From NCBI GenBank assembly GCA_025964215.1, contig JAOPZG010000428.1, forward strand, positions 1 through 7,201: a DNA stretch of 7,201 nucleotides, written 5' to 3'. Source of the DNA: Conexibacter sp. (GTDB lineage Bacteria; Actinomycetota; Thermoleophilia; Solirubrobacterales; Solirubrobacteraceae). The first letter of the stretch is position 1. Every line of letters starts with the position of its first letter. A model generated the notes under the pieces. That model searched no databases and was not told the DNA's origin. It saw only the letters and a program-made list of their open reading frames with translations. The translations under genes were made by a program, and so were the position numbers. Positions 6,173-7,201 of this stretch are shown one piece after another.

Positions 6173-6200
6173 GTCGCCCCTTCGCCCGCGTGGGGGCGAC
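6173..6200 (+). terminator. GC-rich hairpin after the GGDEF-EAL gene
   Basis: GTCGCCCC (6173-6180) pairs perfectly with GGGGCGAC (6193-6200) across a 12-base loop, starting 16 bases after the stop codon. No T-run follows, which is common for candidate terminators in high-GC actinobacteria but leaves the call uncertain. Between here and 6320 I see no convincing gene. Confidence 0.45.
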
Positions 6201-6320
6201 ACGACGGCGCGCCACGAGGCCTCGGCTTCGACACCGCGGGTCCGGGGTCGACGCGCCACCGTCCGCCGGACGCTGACCGTGACCATCGCCTACAAGAAGC
6301 CGCGGCGCTGACGCGACGCT

Positions 6321-6357
6321 GTGCGCTGTCGTCCGGATCGCCGTGCGCCGTCGTCCG
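6321..6357 (+). repeat. Direct repeat, 22-bp period, upstream of the secreted-protein promoter
   Basis: GTGCGCTGTCGTCCG (6321-6335) and GTGCGCCGTCGTCCG (6343-6357) differ at one of 15 bases and are spaced two DNA turns apart. Relative to the predicted transcription start at 6393 they span about -72 to -36, so the second copy abuts the -35 region, where no good -35 box is seen. This is the usual geometry of activator half-sites, including AraC-type ones. Confidence 0.5.
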
Positions 6358-6379
6358 AGACGCCGGCGCCGCCGCGACG

Positions 6380-6385
6380 TAGCCT
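6380..6385 (+). promoter_or_regulatory. TAGCCT -10 box of a leaderless transcript
   Basis: TAGCCT fits TAnnnT and ends seven bases before the ATG at 6393, so transcription would start at or next to the start codon. There is no Shine-Dalgarno sequence before this gene, which agrees with a leaderless mRNA. A recognisable -35 box is missing, suggesting dependence on an activator. Confidence 0.5.
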
Positions 6386-6392
6386 GCCCGGC

Positions 6393-6824
6393 ATGTCCCG
6401 CCCGCTCCGCACGGTCCCGGTCGTCGGCCTCCTGGCCGTCGCCGTCTCGCTCCCCACCGCCGCCGTCGCCGCCACCCCCACCATCAACTCCTGGTCTGGC
6501 AAGACCAAGCAGCACAAGCTGGGGGTCGAGATCGTCCAGGTCGCGGGCAAGGCGGCGTACCTCTCCGTCCAGGTCTCGTGCACGGACCCGTCGGGGATGG
6601 AGCACGCCTACGCGTTCCAGGCCCACAAGCTGCCGAAGCGCGGCAAGGTGAAGATCGCCGACGCCAAGGTCCCGGGCGGCTTCGGCACGGTGTCGTTCTC
6701 CACCACCCTGCCCGTCAAGCACAAGGCCGTCGGGACGTTGTCCTACAAGGTGGCGGCGTCCGCCGGCGGCTGCGCCGCCAGCGACCGCTTCAGCCTCAAG
6801 TACGCGGTCGGCCACCCCGGTTGA
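6393..6824 (+). CDS. Small secreted protein of unknown family
   Basis: A 143-residue protein with a classical signal peptide: basic MSRPLR, a hydrophobic core (VPVVGLLAVAVSL) and an AVA/VAA cleavage region at residues 24-27. No lipobox cysteine is present, so it is probably released or wall-associated, not a lipoprotein. The mature part of about 116 residues has alternating hydrophobic positions suggestive of beta strands (AAYLSVQVSC, GTVSFSTTL, GTLSYKVAAS), a lysine-rich character, and exactly two cysteines (Cys63 and Cys127) that may form a disulfide. This would suit a small Ig-like or beta-sandwich domain, but I recognise no family. The start was chosen over an in-frame ATG at 6321 because the signal peptide and the TAGCCT box both fit 6393. 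Its last 29 bases overlap the convergent AraC-type gene. Confidence 0.75.
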   Translation: MSRPLRTVPVVGLLAVAVSLPTAAVAATPTINSWSGKTKQHKLGVEIVQVAGKAAYLSVQVSCTDPSGMEHAYAFQAHKLPKRGKVKIADAKVPGGFGTVSFSTTLPVKHKAVGTLSYKVAASAGGCAASDRFSLKYAVGHPG

Positions 6825-7201
6825 GCGTGTCCGCGCGACGCTCGCGCGGCGTCATGCCGTAGCGCGCCTTGTACGTGCGCGCGAAGTAGGACGGGTCCGT
6901 GAAGCCGTGCTCGAAGGCGACCTGGGCGATGGTCCAGTGGGCGCGGGCCGGGTCGGCCAGGGCGAGGTCGCTGCGCTCCAGCCGGCGCGCCAGCACCCAG
7001 CGACCGAAGCTCGGTCCGGCGTCGGAGAACAGGCGGTGCAGGTAGCGCGTGGAGATCCCGACCCGTTGCGCGACGACGCCCGGCGTCAGCGCCGGGTCGT
7101 CGAGCGAGCGCTCGACCTCGTCGCGCGCGAGCTGCAGGAGGGCCGGCGGGGGGACCGTCTCCACGGCGGCGTGTCGCATCCCGCCGAGCGCGAGCGCGAC
7201 G
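6796..7201 (-). CDS. AraC-family transcriptional regulator, C-terminal part (5' end off window)
   Basis: The visible 134 codons are the DNA-binding half of an AraC/XylS regulator. The frame is open through the right edge (VALALGG precedes an internal Met at 7179), so the Met is not taken as the start. The N-terminal ligand-binding domain should lie beyond the window. The first helix-turn-helix is LTPGVVAQRVGISTRYLHRLF. The second is TIAQVAFEHGFTDPSYFARTY, followed by the AraC signature end KARYGMTPRERR. The linker helix between them includes FGRWVLARRLERSDLALAD. The pattern resembles regulators with an AraC-binding-like N-terminal domain, though that half cannot be seen. The stop at 6796-6798 lies inside the end of the convergent secreted-protein gene. 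Its likely targets are unknown, but the direct repeat at 6321-6357 is a nearby candidate. Confidence 0.92.
   Translation of the reverse strand, partial: VALALGGMRHAAVETVPPPALLQLARDEVERSLDDPALTPGVVAQRVGISTRYLHRLFSDAGPSFGRWVLARRLERSDLALADPARAHWTIAQVAFEHGFTDPSYFARTYKARYGMTPRERRADTLNRGGRPRT

Noticed and set aside
4160..6286. Minus-strand 708-residue frame opposite the GGDEF-EAL gene
   Set aside because: Antisense shadow. The plus strand carries intact GGDEF and EAL signatures and a ribosome binding site.
6279..6311. Ten-codon GTG ORF ending YKKPRR in the intergenic region after the GGDEF-EAL gene
   Set aside because: Codon use is coding-like but the ORF is far too short to support and has no ribosome binding site. 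It may be a gene remnant or chance.

Overview
The window is a very GC-rich stretch of bacterial chromosome. GC-biased third codon positions, leaderless-type promoters with a TAnnnT -10 box, and the protein types all point to an actinobacterium. The Thermoleophilia/Solirubrobacterales are my best guess, but that comes from recalled resemblance, not a search. I see no rRNA, tRNA, CRISPR array, insertion sequence or phage gene.

Left part, minus strand (151-1001): a two-gene unit encoding a roughly five-pass membrane protein and a 96-residue winged-helix regulator of the MarR/HTH_34 type. The two are joined by a TTGA start/stop overlap. Their promoter looks leaderless and carries two copies of a 17-bp inverted repeat (CTTTCCA-N3-TGGAAAG type), one on the -35 and one spanning the -10 to the start codon. 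This is a strong candidate for an autoregulatory operator.

Centre (1195-6157): a divergent pair of cyclic-di-GMP genes. To the left runs an operon with a possible 35-residue leader ORF, a soluble protein with four PAS domains and an EAL domain (predicted c-di-GMP phosphodiesterase), and a 164-residue protein built of heptads with ADR-DQ spacing. Each junction is a 4-base GTGA or ATGA overlap. To the right runs a membrane-anchored GGDEF-EAL protein with an extracytoplasmic sensor region, an intact GGDEF motif, an intact RxxD inhibitory site and the main EAL residues. The two transcription units share about 117 bp of lower-GC intergenic DNA, so a cytosolic PAS sensor and an envelope sensor probably feed the same second messenger.

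Right part (6158-7201): a GC-rich hairpin, a direct repeat with 22-bp period, and a TAGCCT -10 box leading directly into a gene for a small secreted two-cysteine protein of unknown family. Converging on it, and overlapping it by 29 bp, is the 3' part of an AraC-family regulator that runs off the right edge.

The points most worth a second look are the twin operator, the leader ORF that changes the start of the PAS-EAL gene, the heptad-repeat partner coupled to a phosphodiesterase, and the AraC-like direct repeat.
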